Positions 47,171-59,975 of a stretch of 64,000 bases of DNA are shown here, in pieces (the first letter of the stretch is position 1; each line of letters begins with the position of its first letter). A program made the translations under genes and the position numbers. The DNA lies in the NCBI GenBank assembly GCA_949825065.1, contig OX463842.1, forward strand, positions 441,501 through 505,500, read 5' to 3'. Source of the DNA: Odontocerum albicorne. Its lineage: Eukaryota; Arthropoda; Insecta; Trichoptera; Odontoceridae. The notes under the pieces were generated by a model. That model saw nothing but the letters and a program-made list of their open reading frames with translations. It was not told the origin of the DNA and made no database searches.

Positions 47171-47429
47171 CATACTCCAGCAAAAATTATCAAGATTAGT
47201 TAAGGTTCTTAGTAAATATCGAAATTAAATATTTTTTTCATAATATATGCCAAATTATCCAGCGCATATTTGATGACAAAATTCAATCTCAAAAAACATT
47301 ATGAAAGGTATATCAGATAGGAAAGGAGATGGAGAAAGGTAAGAAGTATGAAAAATAGAAGAGTATTTTATGGATGTGGGTGTGGTAAGTTTATGCGGAT
47401 AGAAAAGCGTGGAGATCTTTTCTCTCTGC

Positions 47430-47700
47430 CTACTTCAAAAGGGATATGTACGGATCGGACATAGTAGATGTGCATACATTCTGCATAATCGGGGATTAGG
47501 AGAAAATCCCAACTGTAAATGTGGCGCTCTATATCAGACCATACAACATATTACCGATAATTTATCTTTATCGAACAACATCCACATTTATTGAATGGTT
47601 GACTTACCAGCATTTGGAATTTCATAGTAGGCCAACGGAGGTCGTCATGTTGGCCTTAACTTAGTCATATACTGTTTTCTCTATATTGAATGAAGACTTA
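47430..47700 (+). mobile_element. LINE C-terminal fragment, family L-k
   Basis: The plus strand encodes GYVRIGHSRCAYILHNRGLG followed by ENPNCKCGALYQTIQHI. This is the Cys-rich C-terminal motif of Jockey/I-type LINEs (RxGH ... CxCG ... QTxxHI). The expected downstream Cys is lost. Confidence 0.75.
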
Positions 47701-47759
47701 ATTGGATGATAGAACTAAGGTTTCACCAACTGTTTTACTCAAATGTTGACAAAGACAAT

Positions 47760-47995
47760 CTACACAACGGTTTTAATTGGGCTGAAAAACATATGGTGTC
47801 CCCGTGGCTGGACTCGCCCTATATTGATGGGGTGTATCTTGGGCGAAGGGATGTTATTAGATGAGCCCAGATCTTTTGATAGCTTCTGTCTTGAATGTAT
47901 TTTCTGCAATTTATGTGTTTTTGAAGTGTATTTAAATATATTATATACATACTATGTTGCTATCAATAAACCTATGTTTATTTATTTATTATTCA
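47760..47995 (+). mobile_element. LINE 3' UTR, family L-c
   Basis: From gggctgaaaaacatatggtg to tgttgctatcaataaacct and (TTTA)n, matching the other L-c 3' ends. Confidence 0.75.
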
Positions 47996-48344
47996 TTTAA
48001 TTAGTTGTTTCATAAGGATCATTGTCTGTTCTGAGACAGCTTACTTGTACCCGTGTGCTTAACATACAAACACACATAATCAATGCATCAAGGTTGAGTT
48101 GTAGTTGCTCGGGAGATTCAACAACTCAACGATACATATAAAATTTCGGCACAGTTTTATTAAAAATCTCCGACCCTGAACCGCAGCCAAACAAACACGT
48201 TTTTTACTATTATTTAACAATTAATTACATTACAATTGTTATATTGTATAATATATAATTATTGTACAATACTTTCGTTATGTACATTATAATTTAGCGG
48301 ATTTATTACATTGTATTATTTTTTTACACTTTTGCAATAAACAG

Positions 48345-48390
48345 GGCAATCTGGCGGACTTATTGCTATATGACAATATCTTACGTAGAG
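48345..48390 (-). mobile_element. S1/L-a tail fragment
   Basis: Complement of the shared tail (atctggcggacttattgcta, then gacaatatctta). Confidence 0.45.
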
Positions 48391-48649
48391 TGGCGTAATG
48401 ACCTGGCAAAAGACAATGCGCCATAATATCAGACAGACTTCAATGTGTGGTTTTGCAGCCGCAGAGCAGCGGCGACTGCAATCAGCCGCACTCTGTACGC
48501 CGCGGGACGCCACTGCATTCACGCTCAAAATGCATTAAGACAACCACATATGCAGAAAAGATCCAAACCACGAATTAAATTTTTCTTTTCTTTAAATATC
48601 AAATAAAAACCTGTTTTGAAAGATTCGCGAGGATATATATACGAAAGGT

Positions 48650-48828
48650 CGACTTCCGTGACCTGGTTGGTAATACGTCTATCTTCCAGTCCGGCGGTTG
48701 CGAATTGGATTCGCATTGGTACCCAGATACTTTTAAAAATAATTTCAGTCTTATTTCAGCTTAAGACTTATTTAACACCTTTATGATTGATTGGAAAAGA
48801 TTGTCATACATCAATAAATCCTTTGCCA
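48650..48828 (+). mobile_element. SINE, family S1 (first of three in a row)
   Basis: Head ccgtgacctggttggtaata, B-box-like gttgcgaattggattcgc, body, and tail gattgattggaaaagattgt. Confidence 0.8.
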
Positions 48829-48829
48829 C

Positions 48830-49028
48830 TTGACAACCTCAATGGTCTAGTTAGTAAGATGTCTCTCTTCCAGCTCGGGGTTTGCAGATTGGATTCCCGT
48901 TGGAACCCAGATTTCTTTTAAAAGGATTGTATTCTCGTTGTCTCTTAAAGTATTTTAAGCAATTTTTCTGATTTGTTGAAAAGATTTCCACACGGCAATA
49001 AGACCGCCAGGCTGCAATATAGATTCGA
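48830..49028 (+). mobile_element. SINE, family S1 (second of three)
   Basis: Head caatggtctagttagtaaga, B-box-like cagattggattcccgttgg, tail gttgaaaagatttccacacg followed by aagaccgccaggctgc. Confidence 0.8.
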
Positions 49029-49029
49029 A

Positions 49030-49280
49030 CGAAGATTTCCATGGCCTAGTTTGTAAGACTCCTGTCTTCCAGTCCAGGAGAAGCGGGGCCAAGTTTGTAA
49101 GACTCCTGTCTAGTCCAGGAGTAGCGGGACCAATTTTCGTTGGTGCTCCGATTGTTGTAAAAAGGGTTTCTGTCAGGTTTTTGCTTAAGATCTCATAGAC
49201 ATCTATTTGGTTGATTGAAAGGGGTTTCCACTTGGAAATAAGTCCAACAGGCTGAACTGTTAACCAAGAAAGTGAAAAGG
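49030..49280 (+). mobile_element. SINE, family S1 (third of three), with internal duplication
   Basis: The head atggcctagtttgtaagact is repeated about 43 bp later (agtttgtaagactcctgtct), so the A-box region is tandemly duplicated. The tail ggttgattgaaaggggtttc completes the copy. Confidence 0.75.
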
Positions 49281-49434
49281 GTTTTATAATATTTAAATAT
49301 ATTTAATAATATTTTTTAATACTATTTTAACGAAGAGTGCGTTGATACATTTTTACTTTAGAAGGTATTAACTTTGTTTTACCAAATAACTTATTTGATA
49401 ATATATTTGTGTTTATTTAGTACTTTATTGTAAA

Positions 49435-49690
49435 ATAAACTGGCCGGCCTATTGCTACGTGACAATCTTTTCTAACCAACCAGACAAAAGTAAACAAAGA
49501 AAGTTACTTGGTCTCGAAAATTATTCGAATCATTATTCACCTGCAAAAAATTCTTAAACATTATACATACTAAAATAAAAGTGAGATTATCATCAGTCAA
49601 ATAAGAAAAAAAGGGATGGTAAACGGTAAAGGTAAACCGGGAATGAAACACGTTACATTACCGACTTGTAATTACTTCATTTATGACATC
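49435..49690 (-). mobile_element. LINE 3' UTR, family L-a
   Basis: The plus strand reads aactggccggcctattgcta, then ttctaaccaaccagacaaaa, then cgggaatgaaacacgttaca. This is the reverse complement of the L-a 3' end. Confidence 0.7.
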
Positions 49691-49759
49691 AAATTGTTTG
49701 AATTTTTACAATTTATATTTTTGTGAAGAGTTTCGATGAAAGTGGAGCTCAACGGGTGT

Positions 49760-50195
49760 TATAATAAACGTAATAAGCTGAAATAGCTCAGCACCGTACC
49801 GCACCGAGTCGCTCATCAAGAGCGCACAGCATGGGGTGGCATTTTTAGCGGTTGCGACCTCCGGTAAACCGTGGTTAACGAATGCAAAATTGAAAATTTA
49901 ATTATTTAGCGGTTGTCTGCAGGAGGTATTCACCTAATTAATGCATACCACCACAGTGGCGGTGCGTTGTTTATAATTAACAAAATTTCCAGCAAAGCGC
50001 TCGTTTTGATTTATAGTGAAGGTTTTAATTACACCAAATATTTCAGGTAATTGCTTCGGTAACATCGAGAACAATGCATTCAGCGATGAAATATATAGGG
50101 ATCGGAAACTATCGGCAAGTCCCACCCGCACCCCTCCGCACCCGAACAGTCTAAGGTTGTATTGTCTCGGTATGTACAGGCCCATCAACCCCCAA
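49760..50195. other. GC-balanced single-copy block
   Basis: Contains ctcagcaccgtaccgcaccg and cctccggtaaaccgtggtta. Overlapping frames on both strands have no domain sense. Candidate conserved non-coding element of the intron. Confidence 0.3.
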
Positions 50196-50299
50196 GGTAC
50201 ATGTTGAGCAGTGTTTGCAGGTGACTGATTCTATGGCCAGGTACAAGATTTACATAATTTATATGAACTGATTTAAGCGGACCCTATGATGTCCATGTT

Positions 50300-50840
50300 G
50301 AAAAAAATAAACAAATGCAGCAGAGATTTTTGCGATTCGTAAACTTTAAACTGTAAATCCTAATAAATGGATTTGATTATGATATGTTGTTGAAAGAGGT
50401 GAGGCTTAGAACCTTGTCAGATAGAAGAAAGATCTTTGACCTAACAACACTATTTAAGATTGACAGTTCGTATTTCAACAGTTCGGAGCTAATTCAGTTT
50501 GTCATGTTACACGTTCATTGTAGGCCCACTCGGCAAAATGTTTTGTTCCATAGTGAAGTGGTTGCAAATAATTATTTGTACCTACAGCTCTAGCGTAACA
50601 AGAATACATAGATTGGGCAATCAGTATGGGCATTGTATAGGTTTTCATATAGTTTTGGCTACTTACGGGTGTAAAGCGAAGAAGTTGGTCTTGCTGGGAT
50701 GAATCAATTGAATTGTATTGATTTGCTTTATTGTGTTATGCCTATTGTATGACATTGCTTACATACCATTGTTGAATTCTATTTTTTAATCTTTGTATTG
50801 AAAAAGTTATTTGATTGTTGATATAAAATAAATGAGATAA
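50300..50840 (+). pseudogene. LINE C-terminal fragment, family L-e
   Basis: The plus strand encodes QQRFLRFVNFKL, then YDMLLKEVRLRTLSDRRKIF, then DLTTLFKI, then SSYFNSSELIQFVMLHVHCR and FHSEVVANNYLY. A frameshift precedes SSVTRIHRLGNQYGH. These are the blocks downstream of the RT core in Jockey/CR1-like elements. It ends near (AAAT)n at 50830. Confidence 0.75.
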
Positions 50841-50844
50841 AACC

Positions 50845-51885
50845 ATCACCATAATTGCTATAATCCAAGGCAGGTCATAGTTGATTGAAAAACATATCAT
50901 CACATGTACTCGTATTTGTCAGTTATATTTTTTCACTGCATCAATTACAGAGCTAACTACCATTGATTTAGTTAAAATTAAGTTTAACCATTTGATGTTA
51001 TTATACAATGAAAACTTAACTTACATTTTATACGAGTATATGACATATGTATGAAAAAATATCCAAATGCGGGATAGTGTTATTTTAAAATGGCATTTAA
51101 CCATGATACTCGTATACTGATTTATATGACTTGATTTTTTTTGCAAATGCATGAAAGATTTACGTTTTTTTTATATTTAAAAAAAACCCTTCAATACATT
51201 GTTATTTCGTTATTAATCACTATAGAACAAATAAATCAAGTGAACTCAAAAGTTATCTGAAATAAGTGTCAAAGTTGTAATAATATCGTTGAATTAATTG
51301 AAAATCATATTTGAATTGAGATAATTTGAAATTATAAATAATTTGTTATTTTAAAACAACGTACTTCATTGTATATGTAAAAAAATAAAAATAATTATAA
51401 ACCCACTTATATATTAAATATTCTTTAATGTATAAGTGAGTTTATATTTATAATATATAAAAAAATGTAGTAAATAGTTTAGAGGTTGTGTTCGCCTGTG
51501 GGAGAAATCAATAAAAAAATATTTAAATTGTGTTCAGCCACAACGAAAGTATATTTGAAAAAATGTATGTAATTTTTGGACCGTACATAGTAGCCATCAA
51601 CTTTGGTTTATTTTCAACCTTTTAGAATAATCATAGTTGTTCACATGTTGGCGGCTTTACCACCATCGTCGGCCCTGATCACTCAACTACCCTAGTACTT
51701 GACTCTCCGACTACCCAACTACCCGACTGACTATCCGGATCCCAATACACCTCAGGTGTTTAGTGATTATCTTGAAAGTGGTTTCTTGCTTCCTAGGCAA
51801 GATATTTAAGATACATCTCTGGGGAAGAGATTTTTCAGTTTTATAAACATTTTATTTAATTTTTACTATTTAATATCATATTTTT
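50845..51885. other. AT-rich stretch with one hairpin
   Basis: The only structure seen is an inverted repeat at about 51390-51450 (aaacccacttatatattaaa versus its near complement ttaatgtataagtgagttta). No gene recognised. Confidence 0.45.
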
Positions 51886-51889
51886 ATAC

Positions 51890-52460
51890 GTACATACCAT
51901 CACGCCATTTCTCTGGGATAAGTAAACGGAATAAAAAATCAGACTTTCCTTTCTCAAGATATACATTTCAATTATTCCACATTCACACAGCTTCTACGGT
52001 TTTTCTAACTTCTTACATTTCTTTCTTTTAAAATATGATTCACTTGATCCAATCAAACATTTCTTGGTTTTCCTCTACCACATCTTACACTTACATTTGC
52101 ACGGTATATTTATTTTATAAGGCTTTCGTTATTCATTTATCCCATGTGTCCAAATAATCTCGGAATGCTCTTTTCATATTTCAACACATTCGTCCCCAAT
52201 TTTTGTACCAATCTCATCCCCAATCTTGTTATCAACTTTAGGTCACATTCGTCCCCAATATTTTCATTCTGTATTCTGTCCCACATTGTCACTCCACGTA
52301 TCCTTTAAAAATATGATTTTTTTTCAGCATTTATTGGGTTCTTATTAGTCTTATTCTATGTCTACGTTTCACTCCCATTTATTAAAGTTGGTATACAAAT
52401 ACTATTGCGGACTATAAAACAACGTAAACATCTACATTTAATTATATTCTGGTAACACTA
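51890..52460 (-). mobile_element. LINE fragment, family L-g (longest copy)
   Basis: The minus strand gives WDRIQNENIGDECDLKLITR, then KYEKSIPRLFGHMG, then CGRGKPRNVWLDQVNHI in the usual L-g order, with frameshifts. Confidence 0.65.
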
Positions 52461-53089
52461 AGAGTAATAAATGGACTCCTTGGTACCGTATTTTTCATAT
52501 GGGAAAAGAAAAAAAAAGGAATAGAATGTCTTTTAAACGCCTTCGTCATTTTGCTTCGGGATTGCATTGTGTCTAAGCCTCTTAGTTTCACAGTTCCACT
52601 TATCTCGATTTCCAGTCAACTTTTCCATCTCTATTCAGCCCAGATCTAAGTTTTTTCTCAAACATCCGCTTACTTGTTGCCTTCGTGACATCACTGTCTT
52701 CTTTCTTATATGCTTGTTTATTGAAAAAAACCTTACTCTTGGCATTTGTATAATACACCCCAGCCGCTGCAGCTGAACGAATTTTCTTTAATACTCCACA
52801 ACCGTTTTAATTTTTTTACCTTCCTTCTGCCAAGTCTGAATATAATTTTTATAAGCCAAGATGGGTACAAAAACTATAATGTCATATAAGAATACTGAAT
52901 TATTTTATTTCTAATGTTAAATGACCTTTTTGATCCAAAGATTAAAAAAAACCATTGCAAATAAAATTTATCATCGACATGCTAACAGTGAATTACAAAA
53001 GGAAAAAAAAAACAGTACGTGACAAACCCAACAATAAAAAAGGAAACCCAAACAATTTGATCAATTTATCTCGGGAGGAACAACTTTTT

Positions 53090-53755
53090 CAGTTTTATTC
53101 GATGACTAGTCAAAGTCACACGAAAATTCATACGTTGCCCAAATTGACTGCCCAATTCTTTGCATTCTTGTTATGCAAGAGTTGTACGAATAATTTGTTT
53201 CAACCACTTCACTATGGAACCAAACGTTTTGCTGGGTGTGCCTACAAACAACGTGTAACGTGACATGTTGAGTTAGTTCTTCACTCTTGAAACGCGAGCA
53301 GACCATCTAAGTAATGTTAAGAGGTCAAACATGTATCTTATACCTGACAAGGTTGTAAGACTCGTAACTTCCATAACTCGGGTATACAAACATTTATCTT
53401 ATACCTGACAAGGTTGTAAGACTCGTAACTTCCATAACTCGGGTATACACACATTTATCTTATACCTGACAAGGTTGTAAGACTCGTAACTTCCATAACT
53501 CGGGTATACACACATTTATCTTATACCTGACAAGGTTGTAAGACTCGTAACTTCCATAACTCGGGTATACAAACATTTATCTTATACCTGACAAGGTTGT
53601 AAGACTCGTAACTTCCATAACTCGGGTATACACACATTTATCTTATACCTGACAAGGTTGTAAGACTCGTAACTTCCATAACTCGGGTATACACACATTT
53701 ATCTTATACTTGACAAGGTTGTAAGACTCGTAACTTCCATAACTCGGGTATAACT
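53090..53755 (-). mobile_element. LINE fragment, family L-e, with expanded array
   Basis: The minus-strand frame 53306-53106 reads SEELTQHVTLHVVCRHTQQN, then VWFHSEVVETNYSYNSCITR. The preceding coding segment (RTLSDRRKIFDLTTLFKI equivalent) has been multiplied into the 61-bp array. Confidence 0.7.
53335..53755. repeat. 61-bp minisatellite derived from LINE coding sequence
   Basis: Seven nearly identical units of tacctgacaaggttgtaaga, then ctcgtaacttccataactcg, then the remainder occur. They differ mainly at acac versus aaac before atttatc. High identity implies recent expansion. Single-copy counterparts are at 10075-10140 and 50400-50460. Confidence 0.95.
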
Positions 53756-53799
53756 CCTTGAGCGTAAGAAGATATCTGCGTCTCTGGTATACGTTGTCA

Positions 53800-54275
53800 G
53801 ACTTGTTCGAGGAGTTGTGAGCTGTCCAGCATTACTACAAAGACTAGCGTTAAATGTTCCTAACAATTACACTAGACGGCGCCGGCAAGAACTGTTCTCA
53901 ATAACATACGCAATAGCGGGTCTTCCAGCCTCTATGCCTGTTGGAAGGTCCTTAACTCTTCTGAACGGGACTGCTTCGGATATTGACATATTTCATATCA
54001 CATTACCAAAAGCAAAAGTAAAATTTCTTCTTGGATTGAACGCGTTAGAAAGCATTCATTAACATACTTAAGTGGCTGTGAATATACGAGTATGTGCATC
54101 ATATGTTTGTGTGTATATACTCGTATGTATGCATATGCCTTATTTTTTATTTTACACAATATAATTTTTTTTTTTTTTTGCTGTGTAATTTTTCTTATTT
54201 TTTGTCTTGTATTTTTCAAAGTAATTGGGCTAAGCCTGTTTTGAATAAATAAATAAATAAAAAATAAATAAATAT
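53800..54275 (+). mobile_element. LINE 3' end, family L-d
   Basis: The frame 53817-54062 reads CPALLQRLALNVPNNYTRRR, then RQELFSITYA, then SMPVGRSLTLLNGTASDIDI. The 3' UTR has aattgggctaagcctgtttt and an (AAATAAAT)n tail. It carries two TA-CGAG-TA octamers (54085, 54117). Confidence 0.78.
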
Positions 54276-54444
54276 AACATAGTCAAGTCAGTTCTTCGTT
54301 AAATTCTTACTATAATATTTTTATTTTCAGAGTATGAATATTATGTAATTATTTAATTTCTAAGATTTTTTTATTTAAGAGTGTTTTAGATGTATAAATA
54401 CTTTTCCCTTACCACAGTACACATAAAATAATAACAATACTTAC

Positions 54445-54511
54445 CTCCATATTGAATTTTTTGCAGCTGATCTGTTAATATCCTTAGCTCTGGATTTGAC
54501 AAATCGCCCAA
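54445..54511 (-). CDS. CA10: Internal exon of a CA10/CA11-like carbonic-anhydrase-related protein (upstream exon)
   Basis: This 67-bp exon encodes 22 residues, beginning LGDLSNPELRILTDQ and ending IQYG, plus one base of the next codon. It matches the segment of the alpha-carbonic-anhydrase fold that in CA10/CA11 proteins follows the central beta strand. On the minus strand it is preceded by a pyrimidine-rich acceptor (ccatcttgtttcag) and followed by a strong donor (GAG|gtaagt). It enters in phase 0 and leaves in phase 1, which fits the phase-1 start of the exon at 44659; the join reads YG-G-NEMP. CA10/CA11-type proteins are known as non-catalytic relatives of carbonic anhydrase that lack complete zinc ligation. 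The zinc-binding histidines would be in exons upstream of this window's visible part, so loss of catalysis cannot be tested here. The ORF continues open on both sides only into intron. Confidence 0.88.
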
Positions 54512-54719
54512 CTGAAACAAGATGGGGAAAAAACAATTTAGTAAAATATTAATCGAAAAAGATTTCAGACTTGGACTGTATCTTAGAATATAAATCATGT
54601 TAACGCCAATCGAGCGAATTCAATCAGTTATCACGTTATCTTTCCTTCTTTCGAAGTTTCCCAGCTTGGTCCAAACATACTTTTCTCAGTCGTCATCTAC
54701 AACTCATACATTATAAATA

Positions 54720-55760
54720 AATAAATAATAATAAATAAATACAGGTTTATTGACAGCAACATAGTATGTACATAATACATTTAGACACATTCAAGAACAC
54801 ATTAAAAAGAGAATACATTAAAAAACATAAGCTATCAAAAAGGCCTGGGCTCATCTAATAACATCCCCCCAGCCAATATACACCCCACCAATATATGGCG
54901 AGCCCAGCCACGGGGGGGATACCAGATGTTTTTCAGCCCACACCCTTGAACACGTAGAACAATAAGATAAAAAAAACACAGAAAATAAATATGACACAAA
55001 AAAAAATACGTTAAAGAGAGAAGACATTAAAAGGTCCGGGCTCATCCCACAAACATTTTTCCCGGCCGAGATACACCCCACCAATGTAAGGCGAGCCCGA
55101 CCGCAAGGGCATCGGGGGGCTTCCATCCCACACCCCTGCATATCTAGATTAAATAATAAATAAAAAAAAACAAAAACGATGGCAGAAAACAAAATAAAAA
55201 GTAAACTCACATATACCACCTCCGGTTAACTGTCAGTAAGAACGAAAAAAAGGAAAGCCTCAAAGGAGTCCAAATTTTACAAAATGGCAAATGGGAAATG
55301 AAATAGTTGAAACAACATTGAAATAGTTAGGCAGTAATACATTGAAATAGTTAAACAGTTTTAAAAGAATGAATGAGAAGATAACGCACAAACACGTACG
55401 CACAATCCCCGATTCACCACCAGCGAAAAGAGAAAAAAGAAAGAAAAAGAAAAAAAAAAGCAAACAAGAGACCCATTAACCACTGAGAAACCCACTAACC
55501 ACCCAGAAGATAACACTTTAGAGCATCTCTGAAGGAACAACTATTCACCCGCTCCTTCAAGGCCTGGGGCAACTCATTCCAGCATTTGCTGGCTGAGTAT
55601 GAGAAGGATCCTTTGAATAGTGTTAGATGATGGTTTGGGATAAGTAAAAGAGTCTCTCTGCTTCTAGTTTCGTAGCCGTGAAAGTTTCTTTTATACATTT
55701 GTTTCATCAGTATTTCATCACCCTGCCTTTCGATATTCCCAAACCATCTCAAGGTACCTT
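54720..55760 (-). mobile_element. LINE 3' end, family L-c (C-terminal coding plus 3' UTR)
   Basis: The minus-strand frame 55752-55495 reads TRSRETLLLIPNHHLTLFKG, then SFSYSASKCWNELPQALKER, then FRDALKCYLLGG. About 770 bp of 3' UTR follow with two tandem-like blocks (complement of gcccgaccgcaagggcat and of cccagccacgggggg) and an (AATA)n tail at 54720. This is the longest L-c copy and links the L-c 3' UTRs elsewhere to a LINE ORF. Confidence 0.82.
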
Positions 55761-55899
55761 TTTAACCCTACTTAAGACAAAAAAAATTGTTCGAATTCAT
55801 CACAATTACATTTATTAGTTTTTTAATTCGTAAGAAAAGGACAATACATGTTGAAAGTACTTTAATTTGTCAAGTTAGCAGTGTTTTCTTAGCGTATTA

Positions 55900-56110
55900 C
55901 AATAACTTAGTTGGACGCTGTGATGAATCAGGGCCGAGAGTGTCTCTGAGTGCTTGCACAGGGCTGAGACAGGGGAAATGGGCCGTTAATATGTTTGCAC
56001 TGACAGTAGAGATAATAAAGAGCGCCTCGCGTAGAACCCACATTCTGACCAGTGTAAGGTATTCAGTGTTGTCCGCCAGTATCTTTTAACGGCAGCTTGG
56101 CCCGCTTGCT
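55900..56110. other. GC-balanced single-copy block
   Basis: Contains tcagggccgagagtgtctct and acagggctgagacaggggaa. No TE or coding identity. Candidate conserved non-coding segment. Confidence 0.3.
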
Positions 56111-56360
56111 TGCCTTCTCTGTTTAAAGGAAGCATCCTAACATATTCTGGTTATTATCGCGATGCATTCTATAAGTTTGTTAACTTCAGTTTTGAAGAGG
56201 TTTGAAATAATTGTATTTAACATACTGTTGTTGATTGTTGAAAAAAAATAATTTCGAAATCAGTAAAAATATTTTTAACTCCAAGGAGACAAGGGAGTTC
56301 AACTATACAAGAGCTGATTCATATACTATATGCATTAGAATGTGCTTGTCAAAGTATATA

Positions 56361-57017
<657 letters not shown>

Positions 57018-57032
57018 TCATCATCATCATTG

Positions 57033-59975
57033 TCAACCAGGGTCGATCCACTGCTGGATGAAGGTCTCCCCAAGTTGACTCCAAACAGTTCGGTCCTTTG
57101 CTCGCCGATGCCACGTGATGCTGCCATGCTTCCTGATTTCGTCCATCCAGCGTACCTTCGGTCTTCTTCTAGGCCTCTTTATGCCTCTTGGATACCATTG
57201 GATTATTTCGGATGTCCATCGGGAGTCTGACATTCTGGCTACATGTCCGGCCCATTGCCACTTCATTCTTTTGCACACCTTTATAACGTCTTCTACCTTT
57301 GTTATATTGCGAATCCAGGTGTTTCGTTTACGGTCTCTTTTAGTATATCCTAACATGCATCTCTCCATGCTCCTTTGTGCGGTCTGGAGCTTTTGCGTGT
57401 TCTTTACTGTGAGCGTCCATGTCTCGCAGCCATACGTAAGTACTGGAAGAATGCACTGGTTGTAGACCCTTCGCTTCAAGGATATTGGGAGATTACTTTT
57501 GAAGATGTTGTTCAAACGTCCAAATGAGCTCCACGCCAGTTTGGTCCTTCGTGCTATTTCCTCCGATATGCCACCTACAAAGGAAATAAGTTGGCCTAGA
57601 TACACATATTCCTGGACAAGTTCTAGCGGTTTTCCATCCACGTTTATTGGTTTTGGGGTAGCAAAGCCGTTCATCATATATTTGGTTTTTGAAATATTCA
57701 TTTTTAAACCAACTTCCCTGCTGACCTCTGCCAATTCTTGCAGTTGGTGCTGAAGATCATTCGGGTTTTGTGAGAATATAACGATATCGTCTGCAAATCT
57801 CAAATGGCTCAGGTATTTTCCATCAATCGCCAGCCCTTTACTTTCCCATTCTAGTTTTTTAAATATGTATTCCAGTGTAGCTGTGAATAATTTTGGGGAA
57901 ATAGTGTCTCCTTGACGAACTCCTTTACCGATTCGGAAGGTTTCCGAGGATTTGTGGAGATGTATTTTTGCTGTTGCATCCTTATAGATGTTATTGAACA
58001 ACTGAGTGTATGCTCTATCAATGCCTTGTGTCTTTAGAGCTTCTAGTATAGCAGCTTTTTTGACTGAGTCAAATGCCTTTTCGTAGTCCACAAAGGCTAA
58101 GTACAGGGGGAGTTCGTATTCGTCACATCGTTCCATTATTTCTCGCAGCACCTGAATATGATCCATGGTACTGAAACCCTTCCTGAATCCAGCCTGTTCT
58201 CGTGGTTGGTTCATGTCAAAAGTATTCGAGAGTCGGTTGGTTAAAATCTTGGTAAAAACTTTGTAAAGGGTAGGTAGCATGCTAATCGGACGGTAGTTCT
58301 TAAGATCCTCTTGATCGCCTTTCTTATGGAGAAGTATTATAGTTGCAGATTTCCAATCTTCTGGAATGTCTTTTTCTTGAAGGCACCTGTTGAAAAGTGT
58401 TGATAAGATGGTATCCACTTCTCGACCTGTTTGTTTAAGGACATCAATGGACAAACCGTCGGTACCAGTGGCCTTACCGGATTTCATTCCGTTGATTGCG
58501 TATCTGATCTCTCCTGGCAAGATCGTTGGGATATTTTCGTCCTTAGTTGTTTCTAGATTCAGATTTGTATCTGGTATAGTTACAGTATCTGTATCGGCAT
58601 ATAGTTCCCTATAAAATTCTTCCACTCTCTTCAGGATAAGGTCTCGTTGTTTGGTTACAGTATTATCAGACAGTTTAAGTGCAATGATGTGGCGTTTTCC
58701 TAAAGACATATTTTGCTTTAGCTTTTTCAGACTTCTTCTATTCTCAATCGTCCTTTGAACCATTTTTGTGTTATATTCGCGGATATCTTTACGAATATTT
58801 TTGCGTAGCATTCTATTGATCTCTGAGAAAGATGGTGATGTAGAAGCGGGTTGTGTAGATATCATTTTTCTTCTTTGTTTCATAAGATCTAACGTTTGCT
58901 GAGACAATTTTGATTCTTTTTGAGGATGTGAGCCGCCGTAGTTTGTTGCACTCTGTACTATCTGTTCTGCTATTGCTTCTATTGTAATCGGAAGCTGTGG
59001 TTCGCTGAGGATTTCAAATCGATTTTTGAGGTCTAGTTGGAATCCATTTTTATTTTTAGCAAGTAGATCGTTGTTTATTACTATTTTCTCTTTTTTCTTA
59101 ATCACTTTGAGACGTTCAGTTTTGGTGTTGATCTTTATTTTGGCTCTTACTAGGCGATGATCACTGCCTGTTTTAAAGCTGTTGAGAACAGTGCAGTCTT
59201 GGACAGTAAATCTTTTGTTTGACAGGGTGAAGTCGATTTCACTTGTGTTACCTGTTGGGCTTTTCCAAGTCCATTTCCTAGAGTATTTCTTTTTGAAAAA
59301 TGAATTCATAACACAAAGTGAATTGCTTTGAGCAAACTCCACAAGCCTGTTTCCTCTGTCATCTCGGGTGCCTATCCCAAATTTTCCTACTGATTCGTCA
59401 TCTTTGTGAACACCGCCGATTCTTGCGTTGAAATCTCCGATTACAAATTTGAAGTGGGATGTGTTTGCATCATACATATTTTGAACTTCCTGGTAGTACT
59501 CTTCGATACAATCATTAGAGTAACTTTGTGTAGGGGCATATGTCTGTATTATTTGCATTCGATATCGCTTGTTTATTTCGAAAGTTAGGGACGCCACTCT
59601 GTCAGAAGAGCTCTCAGTCGTGATGATGTTATTCATCCATTTCTTGTGGACAATAAATCCCACTCCGCTGGTTCTTCCATCTTCTGTACCTCTGAAATAC
59701 AGATGGTGTCCATCCTTCAATTCTATGAGATCTTCTCCTTTTCTTCTGACTTCGCTTAGCCCTACGATATCCCAATTGATGTGCTTAAGTTCTTCTTGGA
59801 GTTCAGTGATATGGGCCTCACTTGAGAGGGTACGAGTATTGAATGTCGCGATGTTCATTTGGAAGCAGCCGTTACCGATCCTCCGTGTCCGTATCGAAGG
59901 CTCCCTTCTAGGACCGCTGCTGTAGCCCTGTCTGGGACGTCTTCCGGAGGGTGTTTTTATATATTGTTTCATCAT
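57033..59975 (-). CDS. RTE-type endonuclease/reverse transcriptase
   Basis: This protein would copy the element by target-primed reverse transcription. An apurinic-like endonuclease domain covers about residues 40-285 with [11 protein letters not shown] at 40, LSEVRRKG near 73, [16 protein letters not shown] near 182, [11 protein letters not shown] and [11 protein letters not shown] near 272. All expected catalytic Asn, Glu, Asp and His residues are present. The reverse transcriptase follows, with [39 protein letters not shown] and FADD near 726-729. A C-terminal region has YGCETWTL and [13 protein letters not shown]. The first Met is 59975, but the Met at residue 40 is an alternative start. 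No stop or frameshift interrupts it, so it may be recent. It is an element gene, not a host gene. Confidence 0.92.
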   Translation of the reverse strand: MMKQYIKTPSGRRPRQGYSSGPRREPSIRTRRIGNGCFQMNIATFNTRTLSSEAHITELQEELKHINWDIVGLSEVRRKGEDLIELKDGHHLYFRGTEDGRTSGVGFIVHKKWMNNIITTESSSDRVASLTFEINKRYRMQIIQTYAPTQSYSNDCIEEYYQEVQNMYDANTSHFKFVIGDFNARIGGVHKDDESVGKFGIGTRDDRGNRLVEFAQSNSLCVMNSFFKKKYSRKWTWKSPTGNTSEIDFTLSNKRFTVQDCTVLNSFKTGSDHRLVRAKIKINTKTERLKVIKKKEKIVINNDLLAKNKNGFQLDLKNRFEILSEPQLPITIEAIAEQIVQSATNYGGSHPQKESKLSQQTLDLMKQRRKMISTQPASTSPSFSEINRMLRKNIRKDIREYNTKMVQRTIENRRSLKKLKQNMSLGKRHIIALKLSDNTVTKQRDLILKRVEEFYRELYADTDTVTIPDTNLNLETTKDENIPTILPGEIRYAINGMKSGKATGTDGLSIDVLKQTGREVDTILSTLFNRCLQEKDIPEDWKSATIILLHKKGDQEDLKNYRPISMLPTLYKVFTKILTNRLSNTFDMNQPREQAGFRKGFSTMDHIQVLREIMERCDEYELPLYLAFVDYEKAFDSVKKAAILEALKTQGIDRAYTQLFNNIYKDATAKIHLHKSSETFRIGKGVRQGDTISPKLFTATLEYIFKKLEWESKGLAIDGKYLSHLRFADDIVIFSQNPNDLQHQLQELAEVSREVGLKMNISKTKYMMNGFATPKPINVDGKPLELVQEYVYLGQLISFVGGISEEIARRTKLAWSSFGRLNNIFKSNLPISLKRRVYNQCILPVLTYGCETWTLTVKNTQKLQTAQRSMERCMLGYTKRDRKRNTWIRNITKVEDVIKVCKRMKWQWAGHVARMSDSRWTSEIIQWYPRGIKRPRRRPKVRWMDEIRKHGSITWHRRAKDRTVWSQLGETFIQQWIDPG

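Noticed and set aside
57115..59925. Several plus-strand frames of 74-118 codons
   Set aside because: Antisense shadows of the RTE ORF at 57033-59975.
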